Both the position numbers and the translations under genes were made by a program. 64,000 nucleotides of DNA from JAAYJR01 sp964545315 (lineage in GTDB: Bacteria > Bacteroidota > Bacteroidia > Bacteroidales > Prolixibacteraceae), in NCBI GenBank assembly GCA_964545315.1, contig CAZJGI010000008.1:1-64000 (forward strand), given 5' to 3'. Below are positions 1 through 8,304 of this stretch, in pieces (position 1 is the stretch's first letter; each line of letters starts with the position of its first letter). The notes below the pieces were generated by a model. The model searched no databases and had not been told where the DNA came from. It was given only the letters and a program-made list of their open reading frames with translations.

Positions 1-269
1 TCATTAGCATCACCATTAACTGATTCTGATGACCGAAAATCAAGGCACATAATATTATTAAAGGAAAAATATGAGTCCTTCATTAATAATTCATCTTTCA
101 ATACCAGATCATACATCGGAATTTTTATTTCAATATATCCCGCTGATATATAGGAAGATATCTTGACATTTGAATCCACAATAAAAAAATCTTCTGCCAT
201 TGCCAGTATCGGACTAAAGAGAAAAAAGATATGTAGTAAAATTCTTTTGAAATGATTATTTGGTTTCAT
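1..269 (-). CDS. Secreted protein of unknown function, C-terminus outside window
   Basis: Eighty-nine codons are visible, read leftwards from an ATG whose first base is 269; the rest lies beyond the left edge. The N-terminus is basic (MKPNNHFKR), then a hydrophobic core (ILLHIFFLFSPIL) and AMA before Glu-Asp, which is a clear Sec signal peptide with cleavage near residue 24. The mature part visible is ordinary mixed sequence with no motif I recognise. The product is therefore exported, probably periplasmic or outer-membrane associated. It was not assigned a family because too little is visible. Confidence 0.6.
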   Translation of the reverse strand, partial: MKPNNHFKRILLHIFFLFSPILAMAEDFFIVDSNVKISSYISAGYIEIKIPMYDLVLKDELLMKDSYFSFNNIMCLDFRSSESVNGDAN

Positions 270-557
270 TTTGTAATAATTACTGATTTTTTCAAAATTT
301 TGGCAACCGGGTTGTTAAGTGAGAGGTGAAACCGCCACTGGTTAGCAGCCTCTTTGCAGAAACAATTGATTCCGGCTGCTTTCATATAGTTTTATTGTTC
401 ATACATTAATTTTATATAATCTACCTGTAATATTATTTAACATCTTGAAATGAAAATATTTACAAATACAGACAAAATATATATGGATTGTAGCTGCCTT
501 TATATCAAAAGTACTCAATCAACCTGTTAATGAAAATGACCTAATTCGGTCATTTAT

Positions 558-1247
558 TCAGCTGAAAATATCGATAGTGTTTATAAAATAGAACATTTCG
601 GCAGATGACTTAACCCCCAGTTTCTGCCTTATATGTTTACGGTGATTATCGAGTGTGTGCTTTGAGATGTAGAGCATATTCGAAATTTCATTTCTTGATT
701 TACCTGTCCCTATAAGATGAAGTATCTCTTTTTCCCTGGGACTGAGTGAAGAATATTTACCATGATGGGTTATTGTGAAATCTAAACAATCAGCAATAGC
801 CTGTAAAGTCTTTGTCTTTATTCCCAAATAATCTGCCGGAATATAATCTGTAATGAAGCAATTCAGATTTTTAACTACACGGGTTGAACAGATAAAATCA
901 CGATATGGAAGAGACGGACTCTTTCTGATTTTCTGTAGATGTCCGAATACTTGATGTTCCCCACTTCTGACCCCCTGTAACAAAATTTGTCTTAAAGCAT
1001 TGTTCCAGGCTTTCCCACAGTAATGTTCCCTGATAAATAATCTGCCCATTTCGGATATTTCCCGGGTTGACAATCCAAAATAATCCTCATAATTTTTATT
1101 TGCACATATGAGTTTGAAATCATCAAGGCTATTGAGATGTATATATCCGGGTATGGCCTCAGCAATATCCTTTAAATCAGGATATTCAGCCGCTTTTTGT
1201 TCACTCGGTGCTTTTAAGTTATTCTGTATAGGTTCAATTAGTTTCAT
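558..1247 (-). CDS. Orphan PAS-like/LuxR-type transcriptional regulator
   Basis: A 229-residue DNA-binding regulator. Residues about 168-224 form a LuxR-type helix-turn-helix: LSPREKEIL opens it, and TLDNHRKHIRQKLGV is the recognition-helix region. The N-terminal ~150 residues look like a PAS-type sensor fold (IPGYIHLNSLDDF, then YEDYFGLSTREI), but the ligand is unknown. There is no receiver domain and no histidine kinase next to it, so it is an orphan one-component regulator. This architecture is common in Bacteroidota. A -7-like box lies 38 bases upstream of the start. Its target is not evident from the neighbourhood, which holds an exported protein downstream and a tRNA upstream. Confidence 0.85.
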   Translation of the reverse strand: MKLIEPIQNNLKAPSEQKAAEYPDLKDIAEAIPGYIHLNSLDDFKLICANKNYEDYFGLSTREISEMGRLFIREHYCGKAWNNALRQILLQGVRSGEHQVFGHLQKIRKSPSLPYRDFICSTRVVKNLNCFITDYIPADYLGIKTKTLQAIADCLDFTITHHGKYSSLSPREKEILHLIGTGKSRNEISNMLYISKHTLDNHRKHIRQKLGVKSSAEMFYFINTIDIFS

Positions 1248-1284
1248 CTTGAAAATAAAATTTATACATAATAATTATGATTAT

Positions 1285-1292
1285 CAAAGTTA
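1285..1292 (-). promoter_or_regulatory. Candidate Bacteroidota -7 element for the LuxR-type regulator
   Basis: Read on the minus strand the bases are TAACTTTG, an exact match to the Bacteroidota TAnnTTTG box, 38 bases upstream of the regulator's ATG. I see no good TTG -33 partner at 17-23 bases, so the call rests on the single box and its position. Confidence 0.35.
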
Positions 1293-1376
1293 ATTATTTA
1301 TATATGCTATTGGTGTGCACCGTTAATTTTTTATTGATTTTTTTATAAGTATTATATCAAAATATCAGGAAAAATA

Positions 1377-1384
1377 TAATTTTG
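1377..1384 (+). promoter_or_regulatory. Candidate -7 element for tRNA-Glu
   Basis: TAATTTTG matches TAnnTTTG and sits 25 bases before the first tRNA base, a sensible distance for a stable-RNA promoter with a short leader. No clear -33 TTG is seen. Confidence 0.35.
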
Positions 1385-1408
1385 CAATAAATTTGGCTAT
1401 ATACATTA

Positions 1409-1480
1409 GGCGCGTTCCTCTAATGGTCAGGAGATCGGTTTCTCAATCCGACAATAGCAGTTCGATTCTGCTACGCGCTA
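1409..1480 (+). tRNA. tRNA-Glu, anticodon CUC
   Basis: Cloverleaf drawn by hand. Acceptor stem 1409-1415 pairs with 1473-1479, with a G1-U72 wobble as is usual for Bacteroidota tRNA-Glu. The D-arm stem is 1418-1421 with 1430-1433. The anticodon stem is 1435-1439 with 1447-1451, and anticodon CTC is at 1442-1444. The T-arm is AGCAG-TTCGATT-CTGCT. The discriminator is A1480 and CCA is not encoded. The innermost anticodon-stem pair is U-U (1439/1447), a blemish in an otherwise good fold. CUC would read GAG codons as a supplement to the main UUC isoacceptor. It stands alone, not in a tRNA cluster. Confidence 0.87.
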
Positions 1481-1513
1481 CTTTTCGACTTCATGCCCTA
1501 AATTATCCGTAAC

Positions 1514-1636
1514 ATGAAAATGGCAGCCAATTCTTTAATTAAAATAGTAATAGACAGCAACATATTCTTCAGCATTGGATTTTTTCGTCCGATTTTAATC
1601 AGGACAGGACTTAAGGGGCAAAACTCCTTTAGTTAA
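1514..1636 (+). pseudogene. Possible N-terminal remnant of a PIN-domain gene
   Basis: A short open frame of 40 codons starts at ATG 1514 (a second ATG is at 1520) and ends at TAA 1634-1636. Residues IKIVIDSNIFFS match the first strand and active-site Asp region of PIN-domain ribonucleases, typically written as IVIDTNIFFS followed by Ala-Leu. After this the sequence departs from the family and stops, so at most the first sixth of a PIN domain is present. It lies 33 bases downstream of the tRNA and reads away from it. This may be decay of a toxin-like gene or a chance match; the signal is one motif. Confidence 0.3.
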
Positions 1637-1672
1637 TTAAAAGAAATCAAGTGTTTTTAAAAGTTATTTCGT

Positions 1673-2974
1673 ATGAAAAAAGAACAAGATCTTTATATCG
1701 GAGCAATAAATCCCTTTGCCCTGACAGAAGTACTGACAGGAAGGGTAATAGACTGGAGTAAAAGGGAATCTGTTGAAGTTATTGAAGATACCCTTGAGAC
1801 TGAATATAGCGAATTATTTGACATGAAATACAACTCGCCTCTCTATGCAGGGTTAAAACTTAGAAATGATAATACGGCTGAACCCGTAGATATTTCAGAG
1901 ATATCAATCAGAGGCGATAATGACACTGAAACTCCTGATTTGTCGAGTTTAAACAGCATTGGAGAATTGAAAAAGGCCGGGATAAAAATTTCAAAAGAAA
2001 CTAAGATTCAATCTGCTTTTCTCTCAAGGGGAATTTTAAACCTTAGGCTTCAATTTCCTGAAATGGACAAAACTCTTTCCAAAACAAGACTGAGTCCTCT
2101 GATGGCCTCTGTGGTTTTGTCTTCAGAGTCATCAGATGACTGGACACCTGAAAATTGTATATGGACAAATACAGGTGATTTTATGAAAATCCTTACTGAA
2201 TATACTGAGCCTGTACAAGGTTCAATCGGTAACAGTTATTTTATTGCTGCACTGTCATCAGTTGCATGGTCAACCCAGCACCTGATAATTCACATTAACA
2301 GGACAAACACGGGAGGACGAACAGGTAGAATGAGTACAATACCGTTTTATTCCAAAGGAGGAGAAAAAGATGCCCCGACAAGAAAAGTTGAGGTCAGTGA
2401 TAAAACTGTATTTAAACCTTCTAATAACCTGCCAGTTTATTGCCGGTCAAATGATTCGGCTGAGATATACCCCGCTCTATATGAAAAAGCTTTTGCTAAA
2501 TGGATTCTTCAAACTAATTCAGACAAACCGGATATCACAAAAACAGCATACGGCGATCCTGTAAAAGCCATGGCGCAGTTAAACAATAAAACTCCCCATT
2601 ATTACTACACAAATTCGAGAAGCGGTGATGAATTATACAGTATCGTAAGAAGCAATTCAATGAGTTATAAAACCGTTCATCCGATGGTTGCCTGGACATA
2701 TGGTTCAAACAGTGATTACACCGGGATCAATATTGTCGGGAACCATGCCTATTCTGTCCTGGGATGGGCATTAAAAGGAATTAAAAAATATTTCATTATC
2801 AGAAATCCATGGGGCGTTTCAGAGCCCCCCGGAATGAATACTTACCAGGGAGTTATCACTTGTCTGGATAAAAGTTTTTGGATGCCTGTAACTACAGTTG
2901 GCAACAATGGTGTTTTCGCTATAGAAGCGAATGCATTCAAAAATTTATTCGCCGGCCTGGGTGTGGCAAAGTGA
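1673..2974 (+). CDS. Calpain-like (peptidase C2 fold) protein with Cys-to-Ser nucleophile change
   Basis: A 433-residue protein with no signal peptide. From about residue 180 it carries the calpain catalytic-core layout. QGSIGNSYFIAAL aligns with the family's QG-x-x-GDCWFLAAL, EIYPALYEKAFAKW matches the conserved WWPALLEKAYAKL stretch, GNHAYSVLGW holds the active-site His (His358), and IRNPWG holds the active-site Asn (Asn378). The residue in the nucleophile position is Ser188 (codon AGT, 2234-2236) instead of Cys, and the usual Asp before it is Asn. His and Asn are intact. The N-terminal 180 residues are unrecognised. It is probably proteolytically weak or inactive, or a serine-using variant. 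The gene stands alone between a tRNA region and a radical SAM gene. Confidence 0.7.
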   Translation: MKKEQDLYIGAINPFALTEVLTGRVIDWSKRESVEVIEDTLETEYSELFDMKYNSPLYAGLKLRNDNTAEPVDISEISIRGDNDTETPDLSSLNSIGELKKAGIKISKETKIQSAFLSRGILNLRLQFPEMDKTLSKTRLSPLMASVVLSSESSDDWTPENCIWTNTGDFMKILTEYTEPVQGSIGNSYFIAALSSVAWSTQHLIIHINRTNTGGRTGRMSTIPFYSKGGEKDAPTRKVEVSDKTVFKPSNNLPVYCRSNDSAEIYPALYEKAFAKWILQTNSDKPDITKTAYGDPVKAMAQLNNKTPHYYYTNSRSGDELYSIVRSNSMSYKTVHPMVAWTYGSNSDYTGINIVGNHAYSVLGWALKGIKKYFIIRNPWGVSEPPGMNTYQGVITCLDKSFWMPVTTVGNNGVFAIEANAFKNLFAGLGVAK

Positions 2975-3034
2975 ATTAGTTGCATATTATATCTAATTCT
3001 GTTAATATTGCATTTCAAATAAAATAAATTATTG

Positions 3035-3970
3035 ATGTTTAAGTATCTGTTTGGGCCTGTTCCTTCCCGCAGGCTTGGTATGTCACTGGGAGTTGATCTT
3101 GTGCCTAAAAAAGTGTGTTCACTTGATTGTGTTTATTGTGAAGTTGGAAACACTACAAAGCTTACAACAAAAAGGATGGAGTATATTCCTTATAAAAAGA
3201 TCACAGGTGAATTGAATGATTATTTTGAATCCAGTCCTGATCCTGACTATATCACATTTTCCGGATATGGCGAACCCACCTTAAATTCAGGATTAGGCAG
3301 CATCATAAAGTATATTAAAGAGATAAAGCCTGACATTCCTGTAGCTGTTCTTACAAATGGCACTCTTTTCTATATGCCGGAAGTACGCCGGGAATTATTG
3401 CAGGCAAATCTTGTGCTTCCTTCTCTTGATGCCGCTTCTCAAATTGCATTTGAGAAGATCAACAGGCCATGTCCCGGACTTAAAATCAACGAGTATATTA
3501 ATGGCCTGGTTGAATTCAGAAAAGAATTTAAAGGCCAAATATGGCTCGAAATTTTTATTCTGGCAGGATATAACGACTCGACAGACGAACTTGACAATCT
3601 TAAAGAGGCGGTTCTTAAAATCAATCCTGATAAAATTCAGCTTAACACTCTCGACAGGCCGGGAACTTTGGAAGGACTTAAAGGCGCTTCATTTGAGAAA
3701 CTGCAAAGTATCATAGATTATTGGAAGCTTGATAATACAGAGATCATTGCCAAAGCTCCTCAAAGAAAAACACTTAAATCATACAGGAAAGATATTGAAG
3801 CCGCAATAATTGGTACAATTGAACGCAGGCCATGCACTGCCGATGACCTGGCACAAATAATGGGTACCCATATCAATGAAATAAACAAATATCTTGACAC
3901 TTTGGAGAGTGATAAAAAGATTCAGCACAAAAGAGAGGAAAGAGGGATATTTTATTATCCTGTAAGGTAA
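3035..3970 (+). CDS. Radical SAM protein with C-terminal winged-helix-like domain
   Basis: A 311-residue radical SAM enzyme of the COG0731 type. The 4Fe-4S motif is Cys28-x3-Cys32-x2-Cys35 in VCSLDCVYCEVG, preceded by the family-typical GPVPSRRLG. FSGYGEPTLN matches the SAM-binding GE motif. The last ~65 residues (from about 250) look like a small winged helix (RPCTADDLAQIMGTHINEINKYLD), a fusion seen in many bacterial members. The ATG at 3035 is preferred over the TTG immediately before it. The substrate is unknown, so I give no pathway. It ends 6 bases from the convergent GH99-like gene. Confidence 0.82.
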   Translation: MFKYLFGPVPSRRLGMSLGVDLVPKKVCSLDCVYCEVGNTTKLTTKRMEYIPYKKITGELNDYFESSPDPDYITFSGYGEPTLNSGLGSIIKYIKEIKPDIPVAVLTNGTLFYMPEVRRELLQANLVLPSLDAASQIAFEKINRPCPGLKINEYINGLVEFRKEFKGQIWLEIFILAGYNDSTDELDNLKEAVLKINPDKIQLNTLDRPGTLEGLKGASFEKLQSIIDYWKLDNTEIIAKAPQRKTLKSYRKDIEAAIIGTIERRPCTADDLAQIMGTHINEINKYLDTLESDKKIQHKREERGIFYYPVR

Positions 3971-3976
3971 AATGTT

Positions 3977-5197
3977 TTAAGGATTTGCCCCAAATACTCT
4001 TTTTACTGCCTCAAGATAACCGTAGCCATACATAGTGCATGGTTGGAGGTAACTGGTTTCTGTCCATTCATTCCAACTGTTTATTGTTATAAGCGGCACC
4101 TGCCCGGGATGTCTGTCTGCATACTCTTTGGCCATTATTAATGCTTTTTCAAAATTTTCCGGTGTGTTATTCTTTACAATTCCCGGTCTGAACATGTTAA
4201 AACGTGGGTTATTATCCCAACCAACTGATACATGCACATAATATGGAATATCATATTTTTCTTCTATCATATTCCATTCTTTGGCTACATCATCCATTAT
4301 TTCAAGATAGTCTCTGTCAATATTGGTAAAATGTACAAACTGGTAGTGAGTAAGGCCATCAAATTCCAGTTCATTAATCACCTCTGACTGTGTCCCCTTT
4401 TTATCTCCGTCAATACCGGTAATTGTTGAACCGCTTCTCCTCATTGTTAATTGCAGGTCCAGGCCCGGGAACCCGGCTTTTACGGTTTCTGCACGAAACC
4501 AGTCAAGTGCTTCTTTTGTTTCATTGATCCCTCCAAGCCCTTTAACCAATGTATTTAGATCATAGATCATAAAGCTGGGCTTACCATTAACTTTATAATA
4601 TGAAGGATGAGCAAAATACTTTTGGATCACCCTGTGGCATAATATTTCAAATTCTTCCCTGTCCACCGAGCCCTTCCATATAAGGGAATTATTCGGAAGA
4701 CCTGCATTTCTTCGATCCCACAGTAAAGGAACATCATGGTTAGCCCACATCAGATAGAATTTCACCCTGTGGTTATTTGAAGCTTTCAGATACCCGTTAT
4801 TTAATGACTCTTCAAGAAAGGGCATTCCGTCGTACCAGTACCAGTCATAAATAAATACATTCACCCCATGGTCAGCTGCTGCATTAATCTGCATTTCCAT
4901 AACGTAAGGATCAGCCTCATTTACATATCCCCAAAGTGGGAACCTTGGTTGCTCATGGCCTTCAAATTTCGGTTTATTATTCATTACAGTCTCCCACTCA
5001 CCTATTCCCATAGGCCAGAAAATCTTTGCCCTGTCATTTGGGTGATATGACGGCCAGACAAAAGCAGCAATATCATATTTTTCTTTTCTTCCTGCTGAAT
5101 TATCAATTCCATTATTTTGTGCCCAAGCATTTATGTTGGTAAGGATCAAGCATGTAAATATCAGCAGCAACATGAAATAAAAGTATGTTTTCTTCAT
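3977..5197 (-). CDS. Secreted GH99-like / WbsX-family glycan-acting protein
   Basis: A 406-residue protein. The frame extends upstream to 5293, but the ATG at 5197 starts a clean signal peptide (MKKTYFYFMLLLIFTCLILT, ending NAWAQ) and avoids overlap with the sialidase gene, so I use it. The mature protein is a GH99-like TIM barrel of the WbsX type, with VFIYDWYWYDG near residue 115 and the C-terminal SWNEWTE motif that is diagnostic of this group. Characterised relatives of the fold are endo-alpha-mannosidases; WbsX proteins themselves occur in polysaccharide loci with poorly known activity. It is the last gene of the leftward TonB-DUF4249-aldolase-sialidase operon. This suggests that it trims the mannose-bearing core of a sialylated glycan, but that is inference. 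Confidence 0.75.
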   Translation of the reverse strand: MKKTYFYFMLLLIFTCLILTNINAWAQNNGIDNSAGRKEKYDIAAFVWPSYHPNDRAKIFWPMGIGEWETVMNNKPKFEGHEQPRFPLWGYVNEADPYVMEMQINAAADHGVNVFIYDWYWYDGMPFLEESLNNGYLKASNNHRVKFYLMWANHDVPLLWDRRNAGLPNNSLIWKGSVDREEFEILCHRVIQKYFAHPSYYKVNGKPSFMIYDLNTLVKGLGGINETKEALDWFRAETVKAGFPGLDLQLTMRRSGSTITGIDGDKKGTQSEVINELEFDGLTHYQFVHFTNIDRDYLEIMDDVAKEWNMIEEKYDIPYYVHVSVGWDNNPRFNMFRPGIVKNNTPENFEKALIMAKEYADRHPGQVPLITINSWNEWTETSYLQPCTMYGYGYLEAVKRVFGANP

Positions 5198-5271
5198 AAT
5201 TTTGATGTTAACTGAAATTAGTAGTATAAATATCGAATAGAACCATGATTCAGATATGCAATTATCATGTT

Positions 5272-6396
5272 TTAATTTACAAATTCTCTCCAATGGCGTC
5301 CATCAGTAAGCCATGCAAGGTTAAACCGTGCTATTTTAGCACCTGCGCCGCTTTCGTACAACAGATAAATAATACCTTCAGAGGGTGTTCCTTTCCTGCC
5401 TGCTGCCAATGAGGAATATGCAAAACTACCCGCTTCAACCAATTTTTTTACAGGCCAGGACCTGCCTCCGTCAAAACTCACCCAGACAGTCCCGTGAGTC
5501 CTGCCTTCAGGAGATTCAATATTGCTGAAGATAAGAATGTCATACCCCCTGACAGGAAGCCTCACCAATCCTCCCATTAGTCCGTAATCCCTGTTTTGAT
5601 CACCGTCGGGCAATTCTTCACAGACATACATATCCGACCAGGTCTGACCCCCGTCAGTACTTTTAGCTATATGCCTGTTACGGGGATTAAGACCATCTGT
5701 TGATTTATGTCTGCGCGAATTATAGTAAAGTGTCCCATCTTCAAGTTCTGCAATGGCTGCCTCTCCTGTTCCTTTTGCCGGGAAAGGCTCGCTTGCCTGC
5801 CAGGTTTTCCCTCCATCATCACTGTAAATAGCATTTGTGTAATGTCCATTCCAATAAACTTTGTCATTCCCTCCTGAATAGTAGCGTGTTGGCCTGATCA
5901 GACGACCTTTATATTTGCTGTTGAGCAAGGTTATACCTTTTTCATTCATATGCATTGAAGGTATGTGCCCAAGGCTGTTGGGTTTTATTATAACATCTTC
6001 GGGAAGCCATGTTTTACCATTGTCTTTACTTCGGTATACTGTCAATGGCGCTACAGGATGCTTCTCTTCAACAAATACAATAATATCGCCGGTATTTTCA
6101 TCTACTGTGGTTCCTCCTCCCTGAAAGCCCGGATTGACTATGGTTATTGATGGCTCCCAGGTATTTCCACCGTCTTCGCTTCTCCGTACCCTGTAGTTCT
6201 CACGACCCCATGAAGCTATCACTGTCCCGTCGGTCCCAACAACTACATTCGGAAATCTTTCATCCGAAAATATCTCAGTACTATCAAAAACAGGGTTTCC
6301 TTCATTCCAAAACAGGCTGATATCTCTTTTAGTGCATGATATTAATGCCAATAATGCAGGAATAACAAAAATGACCAGATAATTATTTCGTTTCAT
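5272..6396 (-). CDS. BNR/Asp-box sialidase-like lipoprotein (GH33-like)
   Basis: A 374-residue lipoprotein. The signal peptide ends in LALIS-Cys21, so it is likely anchored at the cell surface or periplasm. Five Asp boxes of the form S-x-D-x-G-x-T/S-W lie at residues 73-80, 123-130, 192-199, 246-253 and 307-314, marking the six-bladed sialidase propeller. Glu212 in GEAAIAELEDGTL and Tyr347 in FAYSSLAAG occupy the places expected for the catalytic Glu/Tyr pair. The N-terminal Arg motif reads ERFPNVVV where the usual form is FRIP, so specificity may differ from classical sialidases. The stop is 2 bases before the aldolase gene's, within one operon. Neighbouring N-acetylneuraminate lyase supports action on sialic acid or a related nonulosonic acid. 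Confidence 0.83.
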   Translation of the reverse strand: MKRNNYLVIFVIPALLALISCTKRDISLFWNEGNPVFDSTEIFSDERFPNVVVGTDGTVIASWGRENYRVRRSEDGGNTWEPSITIVNPGFQGGGTTVDENTGDIIVFVEEKHPVAPLTVYRSKDNGKTWLPEDVIIKPNSLGHIPSMHMNEKGITLLNSKYKGRLIRPTRYYSGGNDKVYWNGHYTNAIYSDDGGKTWQASEPFPAKGTGEAAIAELEDGTLYYNSRRHKSTDGLNPRNRHIAKSTDGGQTWSDMYVCEELPDGDQNRDYGLMGGLVRLPVRGYDILIFSNIESPEGRTHGTVWVSFDGGRSWPVKKLVEAGSFAYSSLAAGRKGTPSEGIIYLLYESGAGAKIARFNLAWLTDGRHWREFVN

Positions 6397-6398
6397 AA

Positions 6399-7313
6399 CT
6401 ATATCAGCTTGGGAAATATTCCGGTTTTTTCAATTTCCAGAATAAACTTATCATAAACGTTAAAATCAAATTTTTCAAGAGGTGGCCGGCCGGGCCCGCA
6501 GTTTAAACCAATAAGCCTCATTAAAGTTTTACCACCAACAATTGCACCCCCAAACTTATTCAAAATATTTACCAGGTCAACAGATGCTTTTTGCCTTTTT
6601 CTTGCGGACTCAAGATCTCCATTTTCGAAATCATTTATTAATTCATGATACAAATGAGCCATGTAATTGTATGTACTTCCGACCGCCCCTTTTACTCCAA
6701 GCGTCAGGGCAGCCAGTAATATCTCATCCTGTCCAAAGAGAATATCCCATCTTCCGTTTTCCATTTCTACACACTTAAGTAAATCCGGAAGATTGTTGTG
6801 TGAATACTTAATTCCTGTAAGGTTGGGTATTCTTTCCCTGCCCTCTTCAAGAAAGTTAAACATTGGCAGGTTTATACGTGATACAGATGGAATATGGTAA
6901 TAATAAAACGGAATATCAGGGGCGGCAGAGGCAATTTTTTCACAAAATCCTAAAAGTTGATCAATTGTACCAGGAGTTAAAAACAGAGGCCCCATGGTAC
7001 TTGTTGCATATGCCCCTTTCTCTTGTGCGTGAGAAGCCAATTCACATGATTGCTGAGCAGAAGTTGTTCCGACGTGTACAATTACTTTAAAATCATCAGT
7101 TTGTTCACTAATCCAGGATTCTGTAATTATTTTCCTTTCCTCAAGAGTTAAAAGCATGCCTTCACCGGTCGTCCCACATACAAACACACCAGCAACACTA
7201 TCATTTTTAAGCTTTTCAGCATATTTTTTGATCAATGGGATATTCAGTGATCCATCCCTGTTCATTGGTGTAAAGGGAGCTGCAATTAATCCGTTAATTT
7301 TTTCTGTATTCAT
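6399..7313 (-). CDS. nanA: N-acetylneuraminate lyase (DapA-family aldolase)
   Basis: A 304-residue class I aldolase. GTTGEG (47-52) is the carboxylate-binding loop. Tyr139 in FYYYHIPS and Schiff-base Lys169 in TGIKYS are the catalytic pair. His140 and the HIP stretch favour the sialic-acid-lyase subgroup over dihydrodipicolinate synthase. The expected reaction is cleavage of N-acetylneuraminate to N-acetylmannosamine and pyruvate in the cytoplasm. It lies 5 bases after the DUF4249 gene and directly before the sialidase, so release and catabolism of the sugar are co-transcribed. No epimerase, ManNAc kinase or sialic-acid permease is in the window, so the pathway is incomplete here. A different 2-keto-3-deoxy sugar substrate remains possible. 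Confidence 0.85.
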   Translation of the reverse strand: MNTEKINGLIAAPFTPMNRDGSLNIPLIKKYAEKLKNDSVAGVFVCGTTGEGMLLTLEERKIITESWISEQTDDFKVIVHVGTTSAQQSCELASHAQEKGAYATSTMGPLFLTPGTIDQLLGFCEKIASAAPDIPFYYYHIPSVSRINLPMFNFLEEGRERIPNLTGIKYSHNNLPDLLKCVEMENGRWDILFGQDEILLAALTLGVKGAVGSTYNYMAHLYHELINDFENGDLESARKRQKASVDLVNILNKFGGAIVGGKTLMRLIGLNCGPGRPPLEKFDFNVYDKFILEIEKTGIFPKLI

Positions 7314-7318
7314 TATAT

Positions 7319-8137
7319 TTATTTGATTATTATTGATTTAGAGTCATGTGACCATACTGAAAAATATCCCAGCGCACCGTTATCAAAATTGGAGACAGGA
7401 TTTGCAGGGGAAGGGGATCCGGGATTAAGGCTGGCAATATCGCGCAAAGTGGTAAAATATCTCCAGGCACTCTTATCTATTGAGAGCATTTCTATTCTTG
7501 CCTCATCCCCTTTGTCAAATATCTGGCCTCGTAGTTTGATTTCAATGGGTTTGCCATCAATACCACTGTCGTCAAAAACAACCAGATCACTGACAGACTG
7601 CATCAGAAAACCATTCTTATATATTTTAAGACGGTAATAATTATCAACCATTGGCGGGTCAGTAAAGTAGAGCTTAACCCTATAACCTTCATCATAAAAT
7701 GGTGTCTTTTTTTGTAGTTCATAACTAACAGAATCTATAACTACTGCGGAGCTGGCCTTGCCCGAAGCAGAGTACTTAATTCCGTTGAATTCTATTACCA
7801 GTTTGTAATTTTGACCTTTTGTTGTATTAATTGTTTCATTTATATAGATACCTTCTTTCGTCTCATCTGCCTGATAACGATTCCCGGTATCATTTTCCAG
7901 GATGACGGCAGCCCCTTTTATTTTTTGCAGGGATTTTGTTTCAAAATAACTGCCGGTTTGGGATATAATTACTTCAAGTGTATGGTCAGTTAAAGAAAGA
8001 TTCCCTTCAACAACTATTGCAGGATTAACCTCGTTAAGGTCTATATCAATTATCTTTTCACAGCCTGTAATAAATAGCGCGAAGAACTGAAAAATCAGCA
8101 CAAGCCTGTAACCATTTATTGAGAATAAATCTTTCAT
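7319..8137 (-). CDS. DUF4249 outer-membrane lipoprotein
   Basis: A 272-residue lipoprotein. The signal peptide ends in ALFITG-Cys26, and the next residues (EKIIDIDLNEVNPAIVVEG) are the hallmark opening of DUF4249. The family consists of beta-rich Bacteroidota lipoproteins normally encoded right after a TonB-dependent receptor. Their role is not established, but by position they are thought to be surface accessory or substrate-capturing partners, as SusD is for SusC. Here it follows the TonB receptor (167-base gap) and precedes the lyase gene by 5 bases. It therefore occupies the SusD slot in a sialoside locus. Confidence 0.82.
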   Translation of the reverse strand: MKDLFSINGYRLVLIFQFFALFITGCEKIIDIDLNEVNPAIVVEGNLSLTDHTLEVIISQTGSYFETKSLQKIKGAAVILENDTGNRYQADETKEGIYINETINTTKGQNYKLVIEFNGIKYSASGKASSAVVIDSVSYELQKKTPFYDEGYRVKLYFTDPPMVDNYYRLKIYKNGFLMQSVSDLVVFDDSGIDGKPIEIKLRGQIFDKGDEARIEMLSIDKSAWRYFTTLRDIASLNPGSPSPANPVSNFDNGALGYFSVWSHDSKSIIIK

Positions 8138-8304
8138 TTTTCAAATTTACACTTTTTAAATAAGACTTTTATTAGCCGGGAAAAAATCTTACTAAGCTTA
8201 TTGGTCCTCAGAACCGTAAAATACCTAAATAACTCATCAACAACTGCTTACGTATATATCAAATCTGTTTACTTCTTTTGAAAAATATATATCATGGCTT
8301 TTGA

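Noticed and set aside
344..380. 7-bp hairpin AGCAGCC/GGCTGCT upstream of the first partial gene
   Set aside because: Short stem, 23-base loop and no T-run; cannot be told from chance.
5198..5293. Longer N-terminus for the GH99-like protein
   Set aside because: The extension precedes a clean signal peptide, overlaps the sialidase end and would bury the signal; ATG 5197 is preferred.
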